A DNA stretch of 64,000 nt from Panagrolaimus kolymaensis (lineage: Eukaryota > Nematoda > Chromadorea > Rhabditida > Panagrolaimidae): the NCBI GenBank assembly GCA_028622995.1, contig JAJQJQ010000030.1, positions 2,976,001-3,040,000 of the forward strand. The letters are read 5' to 3'. The notes below the pieces were generated by a model. That model saw only the letters and a list, made by a program, of their open reading frames with translations. It had not been told where the DNA came from and ran no database searches. Of this stretch, positions 35,510-50,500 are shown one piece after another; within the stretch, counting starts at the first letter, position 1, and every line of letters begins with the position of its first letter. A program made the translations under genes and the position numbers.

Positions 35510-38500
35510 ATGAAGCTTCAAATAACAAAACCATCAAGATTTTCTGAAAGCTAGAGGTCGTTTATTTCCTATAAAAAAGGAAAAACTATATGAAAAAATA
35601 ATTTTTTTGATTTAATAAATTTTAATGGATCCGCTAACATATTTATGAAGCTTCCAATAACAAAACCATCAAGATTTTATGATAGCTTGAGGTTGTTTAT
35701 TTCCTATAAAAAAGGAAAAACTATTACAAAAATAATTTTTTTGATTTAATAAATTTTGATAGATCCGCCAACATATTTATGATTCTTCCAATAACAAAAC
35801 CATCAAGATTTTCTGATAGCTTGAGGTCGTTTATTTCCTATAAAAAAGGAAAAACTATTACAAAAATAATTTTTTTGATTTAATAAATTTTGATAGATCC
35901 GCCAACATATTTATGATTCTTCCAATAACAAAACCATCAAGATTTTCTGAAAGCTTGAGGTCATTTATTTCCTATAAAAAAGGAAAAACTATTACAAAAA
36001 TAATTTTTTTGATTTAATAAATTTTGATAGATCCGCCAACATATTTATGATTCTTCCAATAACAAAACCATCAAGATTTTCTGAAAGCTTGAGGTCATTT
36101 ATTTCCTATAAAAAAGGAAAAACTATTACAAAAATAATTTTTTTGATTTAATAAATTTTGATAGATCCGCCAACATATTTATGATTCTTCCAATAACAAA
36201 ACCATCAAGATTTTCTGATAGCTTGAGGTCATTTATTTCCTATAAAAAAGGAAAAACATTAACAAAAAATAATTTTTTTGATTTAATAAATTTTAATGGA
36301 TCCGCTAACATATTTATGAAGCTTCCAATAACAAAACCATCAAGATTTTATGATAGCTTGAGGTCATTTATTTCCTATAAAAAAGGAAAAACTATTACAA
36401 AAATAATTTTTTTGATTTAATAAATTTTGATAGATCCGCCAACATATTTATGATTCTTCCAATAACAAAACCATCAAGATTTTCTGAAAGCTTGAGGTCA
36501 TTTATTTCCTATAAAAAAGGAAAAACATTAACAAAAAATAATTTTTTTGATTTAATAAATTTTAATGGATCCGCTAACATATTTATGAAGCTTCCAATAA
36601 CAAAACCATCAAGATTTTATGATAGCTTGAGGTTGTTTATTTCCTATAAAAAAGGAAAAACTATTACAAAAATAATTTTTTTGATTTAATAAATTTTGAT
36701 AGATCCGCCAACATATTTATGATTCTTCCAATAACAAAACCATCAAGATTTTCTGATAGCTTGAGGTCGTTTATTTCCTATAAAAAAGGAAAAACTATTA
36801 CAAAAATAATTTTTTTGATTTAATAAATTTTGATAGATCCGCCAACATATTTATGATTCTTCCAATAACAAAACCATCAAGATTTTCTGATAGCTTGAGG
36901 TCGTTTATTTCCTATAAAAAAGGAAAAACATTAACAAAAAATAATTTTTTTGATTTAATAAATTTTAATGGATCCGCTAACATATTTATGAAGCTTCCAA
37001 TAACAAAACCATCAAGATTTTATGATAGCTTGAGGATGTTTATTTCCTATAAAAAAGGAAAAACTATTACAAAAATAATTTTTTTGATTTAATAAATTTT
37101 GATAGATCCGCCAACATATTTATGATTCTTCCAATAACAAAACCATCAAGATTTTCTGATAGCTTGAGGTCGTTTATTTCCTATAAAAAAGGAAAAACTA
37201 TTACAAAAATAATTTTTTTGATTTAATAAATTTTGATAGATCCGCCAACATATTTATGATTCTTCCAATAACAAAACCATCAAGATTTTCTGAAAGCTTG
37301 AGGTCATTTATTTCCTATAAAAAAGGAAAAACTATTACAAAAATAATTTTTTTGATTTAATAAATTTTGATAGATCCGCCAACATATTTATGATTCTTCC
37401 AATAACAAAACCATCAAGATTTTCTGATAGCTTGAGGTCGTTTATTTCCTATAAAAAAGGAAAAACATTAACAAAAAATAATTTTTTTGATTTAATAAAT
37501 TTTGATAGATCCGCCAACATATTTATGATTCTTCCAATAACAAAACCATCAAGATTTTCTGATAGCTTGAGGTCGTTTATTTCCTATAAAAAAGGAAAAA
37601 CATTAACAAAAAATAATTTTTTTGATTTAATAAATTTTAATGGATCCGCTAACATATTTATGAAGCTTCCAATAACAAAACCATCAAGATTTTCTGAAAG
37701 CTTGAGGTCATTTATTTCCTATAAAAAAGGAAAAACTATTACAAAAATAATTTTTTTGATTTAATAAATTTTGATAGATCCGCCAACATATTTATGATTC
37801 TTCCAATAACAAAACCATCAAGATTTTCTGATAGCTTGAGGTCGTTTATTTCCTATAAAAAAGGAAAAACTATTACAAAAATAATTTTTTTGATTTAATA
37901 AATTTTGATAGATCCGCCAACATATTTATGATTCTTCCAATAACAAAACCATCAAGATTTTCTGATAGCTTGAGGTCGTTTATTTCCTATAAAAAAGGAA
38001 AAACATTAACAAAAAATAATTTTTTTGATTTAATAAATTTTGATAGATCCGCCAACATATTTATGATTCTTCCAATAACAAAACCATCAAGATTTTCTGA
38101 AAGCTTGAGGTCATTTATTTCCTATAAAAAAGGAAAAACTATTACAAAAATAATTTTTTTGATTTAATAAATTTTGATAGATCCGCCAACATATTTATGA
38201 TTCTTCCAATAACAAAACCATCAAGATTTTCTGATAGCTTGAGGTCGTTTATTTCCTATAAAAAAGGAAAAACATTAACAAAAAATAATTTTTTTGATTT
38301 AATAAATTTTGATAGATCCGCCAACATATTTATGATTCTTCCAATAACAAAACCATCAAGATTTTCTGAAAGCTTGAGGTCATTTATTTCCTATAAAAAA
38401 GGAAAAACTATTACAAAAATAATTTTTTTGATTTAATAAATTTTGATAGATCCGCCAACATATTTATGATTCTTCCAATAACAAAACCATCAAGATTTTC

Positions 38501-41500
38501 TGATAGCTTGAGGTCGTTTATTTCCTATAAAAAAGGAAAAACATTAACAAAAAATAATTTTTTTGATTTAATAAATTTTGATAGATCCGCCAACATATTT
38601 ATGATTCTTCCAATAACAAAACCATCAAGATTTTCTGATAGCTTGAGGTTGTTTATTTCCTATAAAAAAGGAAAAACTATTACAAAAATAATTTTTTTGA
38701 TTTAATAAATTTTGATAGATCCGCCAACATATTTATGATTCTTCCAATAACAAAACCATCAAGATTTTCTGAAAGCTTGAGGTCATTTATTTCCTATAAA
38801 AAAGGAAAAACTATTACAAAAATAATTTTTTTGATTTAATAAATTTTGATAGATCCGCCAACATATTTATGATTCTTCCAATAACAAAACCATCAAGATT
38901 TTCTGATAGCTTGAGGTCGTTTATTTCCTATAAAAAAGGAAAAACTATTACAAAAATAATTTTTTTGATTTAATAAATTTTGATAGATCCGCCAACATAT
39001 TTATGATTCTTCCAATAACAAAACCATCAAGATTTTCTGAAAGCTTGAGGTCATTTATTTCCTATAAAAAAGGAAAAACTATTACAAAAATAATTTTTTT
39101 GATTTAATAAATTTTGATAGATCCGCCAACATATTTATGATTCTTCCAATAACAAAACCATCAAGATTTTATGATAGCTTGAGGTTGTTTATTTCCTATA
39201 AAAAAGGAAAAACAATAACAAAAAATAATTTTTTTGATTTAATAAATTTTAATGGATCCGCTAACATATTTATGATTCTTCCAATAACAAAACCATCAAG
39301 ATTTTCTGAAAGCTTGAGGTCGTTTATTTCCTATAAAAAAGGAAAAACTATTACAAAAATAATTTTTTTGATTTAATAAATTTTGATAGATCCGCCAACA
39401 TATTTATGATTCTTCCAATAACAAAACCATCAAGATTTTCTGAAAGCTTGAGGTCATTTATTTCCTATAAAAAAGGAAAAACTATTACAAAAATAATTTT
39501 TTTGATTTAATAAATTTTGATAGATCCGCCAACATATTTATGATTCTTCCAATAACAAAACCATCAAGATTTTCTGAAAGCTAGAGGTCGTTTATTTCCT
39601 ATAAAAAAGGAAAAACTATAAGAAAAAATAATTTTTTTGATTTAATAAATTTTAATGGATCCGCTAACATATTTATGAAGCTTCCAATAACAAAACCATC
39701 AAGATTTTCTGATAGCTTGAGGTCGTTTATTTCCTATAAAAAAGGAAAAACTATTACAAAAATAATTTTTTTGATTTAATAAATTTTGATAGATCCGCCA
39801 ACATATTTATGATTCTTCCAATAACAAAACCATCAAGATTTTCTGAAAGCTAGAGGTCGTTTATTTCCTATAAAAAAGGAAAAACTATAAGAAAAAATAA
39901 TTTTTTTGATTTAATAAATTTTAATGGATCCGCTAACATATTTATGAAGCTTCCAATAACAAAACCATCAAGATTTTATGATAGCTTGAGGTTGTTTATT
40001 TCCTATAAAAAAGGAAAAACTATTACAAAAATAATTTTTTTGATTTAATAAATTTTGATAGATCCGCCAACATATTTATGATTCTTCCAATAACAAAACC
40101 ATCAAGATTTTCTGATAGCTTGAGGTCGTTTATTTCCTATAAAAAAGGAAAAACATTAACAAAAAATAATTTTTTTGATTTAATAAATTTTAATGGATCC
40201 GCTAACATATTTATGAAGCTTCCAATAACAAAACCATCAAGATTTTATGATAGCTTGAGGTTGTTTATTTCCTATAAAAAAGGAAAAACTATTACAAAAA
40301 TAATTTTTTTGATTTAATAAATTTTGATAGATCCGCCAACATATTTATGATTCTTCCAATAACAAAACCATCAAGATTTTCTGATAGCTTGAGGTCGTTT
40401 ATTTCCTATAAAAAAGGAAAAACTATTACAAAAATAATTTTTTTGATTTAATAAATTTTGATAGATCCGCCAACATATTTATGATTCTTCCAATAACAAA
40501 ACCATCAAGATTTTCTGAAAGCTAGAGGTCGTTTATTTCCTATAAAAAAGGAAAAACTATAAGAAAAAATAATTTTTTTGATTTAATAAATTTTAATGGA
40601 TCCGCTAACATATTTATGATGCTTCCATAAACAAAACGATCAAGATTTTCTGAAAGCTTGAGGTCGTTTATTTCCTATAAAAAAGGAAAAACTATAACAA
40701 AAAATAATTTTTTTGATTTAATAAATTTTAATGGATCCGCTAACATATTTATGAAGCTTCCAATAACAAAACCATCAAGATTTTATGATAGCTTGAGGTT
40801 GTTTATTTCCTATAAAAAAGGAAAAACTATTACAAAAATAATTTTTTTGATTTAATAAATTTTGATAGATCCGCCAACATATTTATGATTCTTCCAATAA
40901 CAAAACCATCAAGATTTTCTGAAAGCTTGAGGTCATTTATTTCCTATAAAAAAGGAAAAACTATTACAAAAATAATTTTTTTGATTTAATAAATTTTGAT
41001 AGATCCGCCAACATATTTATGATTCTTCCAATAACAAAACCATCAAGATTTTCTGATAGCTTGAGGTCGTTTATTTCCTATAAAAAAGGAAAAACTATTA
41101 CAAAAATAATTTTTTTGATTTAATAAATTTTGATAGATCCGCCAACATATTTATGATTCTTCCAATAACAAAACCATCAAGATTTTCTGATAGCTTGAGG
41201 TCGTTTATTTCCTATAAAAAAGGAAAAACATTAACAAAAAATAATTTTTTTGATTTAATAAATTTTAATGGATCCGCTAACATATTTATGAAGCTTCCAA
41301 TAACAAAACCATCAAGATTTTATGATAGCTTGAGGTTGTTTATTTCCTATAAAAAAGGAAAAACTATTACAAAAATAATTTTTTTGATTTAATAAATTTT
41401 GATAGATCCGCCAACATATTTATGATTCTTCCAATAACAAAACCATCAAGATTTTCTGATAGCTTGAGGTCGTTTATTTCCTATAAAAAAGGAAAAACTA

Positions 41501-44500
41501 TTACAAAAATAATTTTTTTGATTTAATAAATTTTGATAGATCCGCCAACATATTTATGATTCTTCCAATAACAAAACCATCAAGATTTTCTGATAGCTTG
41601 AGGTTGTTTATTTCCTATAAAAAAGGAAAAACTATTACAAAAATAATTTTTTTGATTTAATAAATTTTAATGGATCCGCTAACATATTTATGAAGCTTCC
41701 AATAACAAAACCATCAAGATTTTATGATAGCTTGAGGTTGTTTATTTCCTATAAAAAAGGAAAAACTATTACAAAAATAATTTTTTTGATTTAATAAATT
41801 TTGATAGATCCGCCAACATATTTATGATTCTTCCAATAACAAAACCATCAAGATTTTCTGATAGCTTGAGGTCGTTTATTTCCTATAAAAAAGGAAAAAC
41901 TATTACAAAAATAATTTTTTTGATTTAATAAATTTTGATAGATCCGCCAACATATTTATGATTCTTCCAATAACAAAACCATCAAGATTTTATGATAGCT
42001 TGAGGTTGTTTATTTCCTATAAAAAAGGAAAAACTATTACAAAAATAATTTTTTTGATTTAATAAATTTTGATAGATCCGCCAACATATTTATGATTCTT
42101 CCAATAACAAAACCATCAAGATTTTCTGATAGCTTGAGGTCGTTTATTTCCTATAAAAAAGGAAAAACTATTACAAAAATAATTTTTTTGATTTAATAAA
42201 TTTTGATAGATCCGCCAACATATTTATGATTCTTCCAATAACAAAACCATCAAGATTTTCTGATAGCTTGAGGTCGTTTATTTCCTATAAAAAAGGAAAA
42301 ACTATTACAAAAATAATTTTTTTGATTTAATAAATTTTGATAGATCCGCCAACATATTTATGATTCTTCCAATAACAAAACCATCAAGATTTTCTGATAG
42401 CTTGAGGTCATTTATTTCCTATAAAAAAGGAAAAACTATTACAAAAATAATTTTTTTGATTTAATAAATTTTGATAGATCCGCCAACATATTTATGATTC
42501 TTCCAATAACAAAACCATCAAGATTTTCTGAAAGCTTGAGGTCGTTTATTTCCTATAAAAAAGGAAAAACTATTACAAAAATAATTTTTTTGATTTAATA
42601 AATTTTGATAGATCCGCCAACATATTTATGATTCTTCCAATAACAAAACCATCAAGATTTTCTGATAGCTTGAGGTCGTTTATTTCCTATAAAAAAGGAA
42701 AAACTATTACAAAAATAATTTTTTTGATTTAATAAATTTTGATAGATCCGCCAACATATTTATGATTCTTCCAATAACAAAACCATCAAGATTTTCTGAA
42801 AGCTTGAGGTCATTTATTTCCTATAAAAAAGGAAAAACTATTACAAAAATAATTTTTTTGATTTAATAAATTTTGATAGATCCGCCAACATATTTATGAT
42901 TCTTCCAATAACAAAACCATCAAGATTTTCTGATAGCTTGAGGTCGTTTATTTCCTATAAAAAAGGAAAAACTATTACAAAAATAATTTTTTTGATTTAA
43001 TAAATTTTGATAGATCCGCCAACATATTTATGATTCTTCCAATAACAAAACCATCAAGATTTTCTGAAAGCTTGAGGTCATTTATTTCCTATAAAAAAGG
43101 AAAAACTATTACAAAAATAATTTTTTTGATTTAATAAATTTTGATAGATCCGCCAACATATTTATGATTCTTCCAATAACAAAACCATCAAGATTTTCTG
43201 AAAGCTTGAGGTCATTTATTTCCTATAAAAAAGGAAAAACTATTACAAAAATAATTTTTTTGATTTAATAAATTTTGATAGATCCGCCAACATATTTATG
43301 ATTCTTCCAATAACAAAACCATCAAGATTTTCTGATAGCTTGAGGTCATTTATTTCCTATAAAAAAGGAAAAACTATTACAAAAATAATTTTTTTGATTT
43401 AATAAATTTTGATAGATCCGCCAACATATTTATGATTCTTCCAATAACAAAACCATCAAGATTTTCTGAAAGCTTGAGGTCATTTATTTCCTATAAAAAA
43501 GGAAAAACATTAACAAAAAATAATTTTTTTGATTTAATAAATTTTAATGGATCCGCTAACATATTTATGAAGCTTCCAATAACAAAACCATCAAGATTTT
43601 ATGATAGCTTGAGGTTGTTTATTTCCTATAAAAAAGGAAAAACTATTACAAAAATAATTTTTTTGATTTAATAAATTTTGATAGATCCGCCAACATATTT
43701 ATGATTCTTCCAATAACAAAACCATCAAGATTTTCTGATAGCTTGAGGTCGTTTATTTCCTATAAAAAAGGAAAAACTATTACAAAAATAATTTTTTTGA
43801 TTTAATAAATTTTGATAGATCCGCCAACATATTTATGATTCTTCCAATAACAAAACCATCAAGATTTTATGATAGCTTGAGGTTGTTTATTTCCTATAAA
43901 AAAGGAAAAACTATTACAAAAATAATTTTTTTGATTTAATAAATTTTGATAGATCCGCCAACATATTTATGATTCTTCCAATAACAAAACCATCAAGATT
44001 TTCTGATAGCTTGAGGTCGTTTATTTCCTATAAAAAAGGAAAAACTATTACAAAAATAATTTTTTTGATTTAATAAATTTTGATAGATCCGCCAACATAT
44101 TTATGATTCTTCCAATAACAAAACCATCAAGATTTTCTGATAGCTTGAGGTTGTTTATTTCCTATAAAAAAGGAAAAACTATTACAAAAATAATTTTTTT
44201 GATTTAATAAATTTTAATGGATCCGCTAACATATTTATGAAGCTTCCAATAACAAAACCATCAAGATTTTATGATAGCTTGAGGTTGTTTATTTCCTATA
44301 AAAAAGGAAAAACTATTACAAAAATAATTTTTTTGATTTAATAAATTTTGATAGATCCGCCAACATATTTATGATTCTTCCAATAACAAAACCATCAAGA
44401 TTTTCTGATAGCTTGAGGTCGTTTATTTCCTATAAAAAAGGAAAAACTATTACAAAAATAATTTTTTTGATTTAATAAATTTTGATAGATCCGCCAACAT

Positions 44501-47500
44501 ATTTATGATTCTTCCAATAACAAAACCATCAAGATTTTATGATAGCTTGAGGTTGTTTATTTCCTATAAAAAAGGAAAAACTATTACAAAAATAATTTTT
44601 TTGATTTAATAAATTTTGATAGATCCGCCAACATATTTATGATTCTTCCAATAACAAAACCATCAAGATTTTCTGATAGCTTGAGGTCGTTTATTTCCTA
44701 TAAAAAAGGAAAAACTATTACAAAAATAATTTTTTTGATTTAATAAATTTTGATAGATCCGCCAACATATTTATGATTCTTCCAATAACAAAACCATCAA
44801 GATTTTCTGATAGCTTGAGGTCGTTTATTTCCTATAAAAAAGGAAAAACTATTACAAAAATAATTTTTTTGATTTAATAAATTTTGATAGATCCGCCAAC
44901 ATATTTATGATTCTTCCAATAACAAAACCATCAAGATTTTCTGATAGCTTGAGGTCATTTATTTCCTATAAAAAAGGAAAAACTATTACAAAAATAATTT
45001 TTTTGATTTAATAAATTTTGATAGATCCGCCAACATATTTATGATTCTTCCAATAACAAAACCATCAAGATTTTCTGAAAGCTTGAGGTCGTTTATTTCC
45101 TATAAAAAAGGAAAAACTATTACAAAAATAATTTTTTTGATTTAATAAATTTTGATAGATCCGCCAACATATTTATGATTCTTCCAATAACAAAACCATC
45201 AAGATTTTCTGATAGCTTGAGGTCGTTTATTTCCTATAAAAAAGGAAAAACTATAAGAAAAAATAATTTTTTTGATTTAATAAATTTTAATGGATCCGCT
45301 AACATATTTATGAAGCTTCCAATAACAAAACCATCAAGATTTTCTGATAGCTTGAGGTCGTTTATTTCCTATAAAAAAGGAAAAACTATTACAAAAATAA
45401 TTTTTTTGATTTAATAAATTTTGATAGATCCGCCAACATATTTATGATTCTTCCAATAACAAAACCATCAAGATTTTCTGAAAGCTAGAGGTCGTTTATT
45501 TCCTATAAAAAAGGAAAAACTATAAGAAAAAATAATTTTTTTGATTTAATAAATTTTAATGGATCCGCTAACATATTTATGAAGCTTCCAATAACAAAAC
45601 CATCAAGATTTTATGATAGCTTGAGGTTGTTTATTTCCTATAAAAAAGGAAAAACTATTACAAAAATAATTTTTTTGATTTAATAAATTTTGATAGATCC
45701 GCCAACATATTTATGATTCTTCCAATAACAAAACCATCAAGATTTTCTGATAGCTTGAGGTCGTTTATTTCCTATAAAAAAGGAAAAACTATTACAAAAA
45801 TAATTTTTTTGATTTAATAAATTTTGATAGATCCGCCAACATATTTATGATTCTTCCAATAACAAAACCATCAAGATTTTCTGAAAGCTTGAGGTCATTT
45901 ATTTCCTATAAAAAAGGAAAAACTATTACAAAAATAATTTTTTTGATTTAATAAATTTTGATAGATCCGCCAACATATTTATGATTCTTCCAATAACAAA
46001 ACCATCAAGATTTTCTGAAAGCTTGAGGTCATTTATTTCCTATAAAAAAGGAAAAACTATTACAAAAATAATTTTTTTGATTTAATAAATTTTGATAGAT
46101 CCGCCAACATATTTATGATTCTTCCAATAACAAAACCATCAAGATTTTCTGATAGCTTGAGGTCATTTATTTCCTATAAAAAAGGAAAAACTATTACAAA
46201 AATAATTTTTTTGATTTAATAAATTTTGATAGATCCGCCAACATATTTATGATTCTTCCAATAACAAAACCATCAAGATTTTCTGAAAGCTTGAGGTCAT
46301 TTATTTCCTATAAAAAAGGAAAAACATTAACAAAAAATAATTTTTTTGATTTAATAAATTTTAATGGATCCGCTAACATATTTATGAAGCTTCCAATAAC
46401 AAAACCATCAAGATTTTATGATAGCTTGAGGTCGTTTATTTCCTATAAAAAAGGAAAAACATTAACAAAAAATAATTTTTTTGATTTAATAAATTTTAAT
46501 GGATCCGCTAACATATTTATGAAGCTTCCAATAACAAAACCATCAAGATTTTATGATAGCTTGAGGATGTTTATTTCCTATAAAAAAGGAAAAACTATTA
46601 CAAAAATAATTTTTTTGATTTAATAAATTTTGATAGATCCGCCAACATATTTATGATTCTTCCAATAACAAAACCATCAAGATTTTCTGATAGCTTGAGG
46701 TCGTTTATTTCCTATAAAAAAGGAAAAACTATTACAAAAATAATTTTTTTGATTTAATAAATTTTGATAGATCCGCCAACATATTTATGATTCTTCCAAT
46801 AACAAAACCATCAAGATTTTCTGAAAGCTTGAGGTCATTTATTTCCTATAAAAAAGGAAAAACATTAACAAAAAATAATTTTTTTGATTTAATAAATTTT
46901 AATGGATCCGCTAACATATTTATGAAGCTTCCAATAACAAAACCATCAAGATTTTCTGATAGCTTGAGGTCGTTTATTTCCTATAAAAAAGGAAAAACAT
47001 TAACAAAAAATAATTTTTTTGATTTAATAAATTTTAATGGATCCGCTAACATATTTATGAAGCTTCCAATAACAAAACCATCAAGATTTTATGATAGCTT
47101 GAGGATGTTTATTTCCTATAAAAAAGGAAAAACTATTACAAAAATAATTTTTTTGATTTAATAAATTTTGATAGATCCGCCAACATATTTATGATTCTTC
47201 CAATAACAAAACCATCAAGATTTTCTGATAGCTTGAGGTCGTTTATTTCCTATAAAAAAGGAAAAACTATTACAAAAATAATTTTTTTGATTTAATAAAT
47301 TTTGATAGATCCGCCAACATATTTATGATTCTTCCAATAACAAAACCATCAAGATTTTCTGAAAGCTTGAGGTCATTTATTTCCTATAAAAAAGGAAAAA
47401 CTATTACAAAAATAATTTTTTTGATTTAATAAATTTTGATAGATCCGCCAACATATTTATGATTCTTCCAATAACAAAACCATCAAGATTTTCTGATAGC

Positions 47501-50500
47501 TTGAGGTCGTTTATTTCCTATAAAAAAGGAAAAACATTAACAAAAAATATTTTTTTTGATTTAATAAATTTTGATAGATCCGCCAACATATTTATGATTC
47601 TTCCAATAACAAAACCATCAAGATTTTCTGATAGCTTGAGGTCGTTTATTTCCTATAAAAAAGGAAAAACATTAACAAAAAATAATTTTTTTGATTTAAT
47701 AAATTTTGATAGATCCGCCAACATATTTATGATTCTTCCAATAACAAAACCATCAAGATTTTCTGATAGCTTGAGGTCGTTTATTTCCTATAAAAAAGGA
47801 AAAACATTAACAAAAAATAATTTTTTTGATTTAATAAATTTTAATGGATCCGCTAACATATTTATGAAGCTTCCAATAACAAAACCATCAAGATTTTCTG
47901 AAAGCTTGAGGTCATTTATTTCCTATAAAAAAGGAAAAACTATTACAAAAATAATTTTTTTGATTTAATAAATTTTGATAGATCCGCCAACATATTTATG
48001 ATTCTTCCAATAACAAAACCATCAAGATTTTCTGATAGCTTGAGGTCGTTTATTTCCTATAAAAAAGGAAAAACTATTACAAAAATAATTTTTTTGATTT
48101 AATAAATTTTGATAGATCCGCCAACATATTTATGATTCTTCCAATAACAAAACCATCAAGATTTTCTGATAGCTTGAGGTCGTTTATTTCCTATAAAAAA
48201 GGAAAAACTATTACAAAAATAATTTTTTTGATTTAATAAATTTTGATAGATCCGCCAACATATTTATGATTCTTCCAATAACAAAACCATCAAGATTTTC
48301 TGAAAGCTTGAGGTCATTTATTTCCTATAAAAAAGGAAAAACATTAACAAAAAATAATTTTTTTGATTTAATAAATTTTGATAGATCCGCCAACATATTT
48401 ATGATTCTTCCAATAACAAAACCATCAAGATTTTCTGATAGCTTGAGGTCGTTTATTTCCTATAAAAAAGGAAAAACTATTACAAAAATAATTTTTTTGA
48501 TTTAATAAATTTTGATAGATCCGCCAACATATTTATGATTCTTCCAATAACAAAACCATCAAGATTTTCTGAAAGCTTGAGGTCATTTATTTCCTATAAA
48601 AAAGGAAAAACTATTACAAAAATAATTTTTTTGATTTAATAAATTTTGATAGATCCGCCAACATATTTATGATTCTTCCAATAACAAAACCATCAAGATT
48701 TTCTGATAGCTTGAGGTCGTTTATTTCCTATAAAAAAGGAAAAACATTAACAAAAAATAATTTTTTTGATTTAATAAATTTTGATAGATCCGCCAACATA
48801 TTTATGATTCTTCCAATAACAAAACCATCAAGATTTTCTGAAAGCTTGAGGTCATTTATTTCCTATAAAAAAGGAAAAACTATTACAAAAATAATTTTTT
48901 TGATTTAATAAATTTTGATAGATCCGCCAACATATTTATGATTCTTCCAATAACAAAACCATCAAGATTTTCTGATAGCTTGAGGTCGTTTATTTCCTAT
49001 AAAAAAGGAAAAACTATTACAAAAATAATTTTTTTGATTTAATAAATTTTGATAGATCCGCCAACATATTTATGATTCTTCCAATAACAAAACCATCAAG
49101 ATTTTCTGATAGCTTGAGGTCGTTTATTTCCTATAAAAAAGGAAAAACATTAACAAAAAATAATTTTTTTGATTTAATAAATTTTAATGGATCCGCTAAC
49201 ATATTTATGAAGCTTCCAATAACAAAACCATCAAGATTTTATGATAGCTTGAGGTTGTTTATTTCCTATAAAAAAGGAAAAACTATTACAAAATTAATTT
49301 TTTTGATTTAATAAATTTTGATAGATCCGCCAACATATTTATGATTCTTCCAATAACAAAACCATCAAGATTTTCTGATAGCTTGAGGTCGTTTATTTCC
49401 TATAAAAAAGGAAAAACTATTACAAAAATAATTTTTTTGATTTAATAAATTTTGATAGATCCGCCAACATATTTATGATTCTTCCAATAACAAAACCATC
49501 AAGATTTTCTGAAAGCTTGAGGTCATTTATTTCCTATAAAAAAGGAAAAACTATTACAAAAATAATTTTTTTGATTTAATAAATTTTGATAGATCCGCCA
49601 ACATATTTATGATTCTTCCAATAACAAAACCATCAAGATTTTCTGATAGCTTGAGGTCGTTTATTTCCTATAAAAAAGGAAAAACTATTACAAAAATAAT
49701 TTTTTTGATTTAATAAATTTTGATAGATCCGCCAACATATTTATGATTCTTCCAATAACAAAACCATCAAGATTTTCTGATAGCTTGAGGTCGTTTATTT
49801 CCTATAAAAAAGGAAAAACATTAACAAAAAATAATTTTTTTGATTTAATAAATTTTAATGGATCCGCTAACATATTTATGAAGCTTCCAATAACAAAACC
49901 ATCAAGATTTTATGATAGCTTGAGGTTGTTTATTTCCTATAAAAAAGGAAAAACTATTACAAAAATAATTTTTTTGATTTAATAAATTTTGATAGATCCG
50001 CCAACATATTTATGATTCTTCCAATAACAAAACCATCAAGATTTTCTGAAAGCTTGAGGTCATTTATTTCCTATAAAAAAGGAAAAACTATTACAAAAAT
50101 AATTTTTTTGATTTAATAAGTTTTGATAGATCCGCCAACATATTTATGATTCTTCCAATAACAAAACCATCAAGATTTTCTGATAGCTTGAGGTCGTTTA
50201 TTTCCTATAAAAAAGGAAAAACTATTACAAAAATAATTTTTTTGATTTAATAAATTTTGATAGATCCGCCAACATATTTATGATTCTTCCAATAACAAAA
50301 CCATCAAGATTTTCTGAAAGCTTGAGGTCATTTATTTCCTATAAAAAAGGAAAAACTATTACAAAAATAATTTTTTTGATTTAATAAGTTTTGATAGATC
50401 CGCCAACATATTTATGATTCTTCCAATAACAAAACCATCAAGATTTTATGATAGCTTGAGGTTGTTTATTTCCTATAAAAAAGGAAAAACTATTACAAAA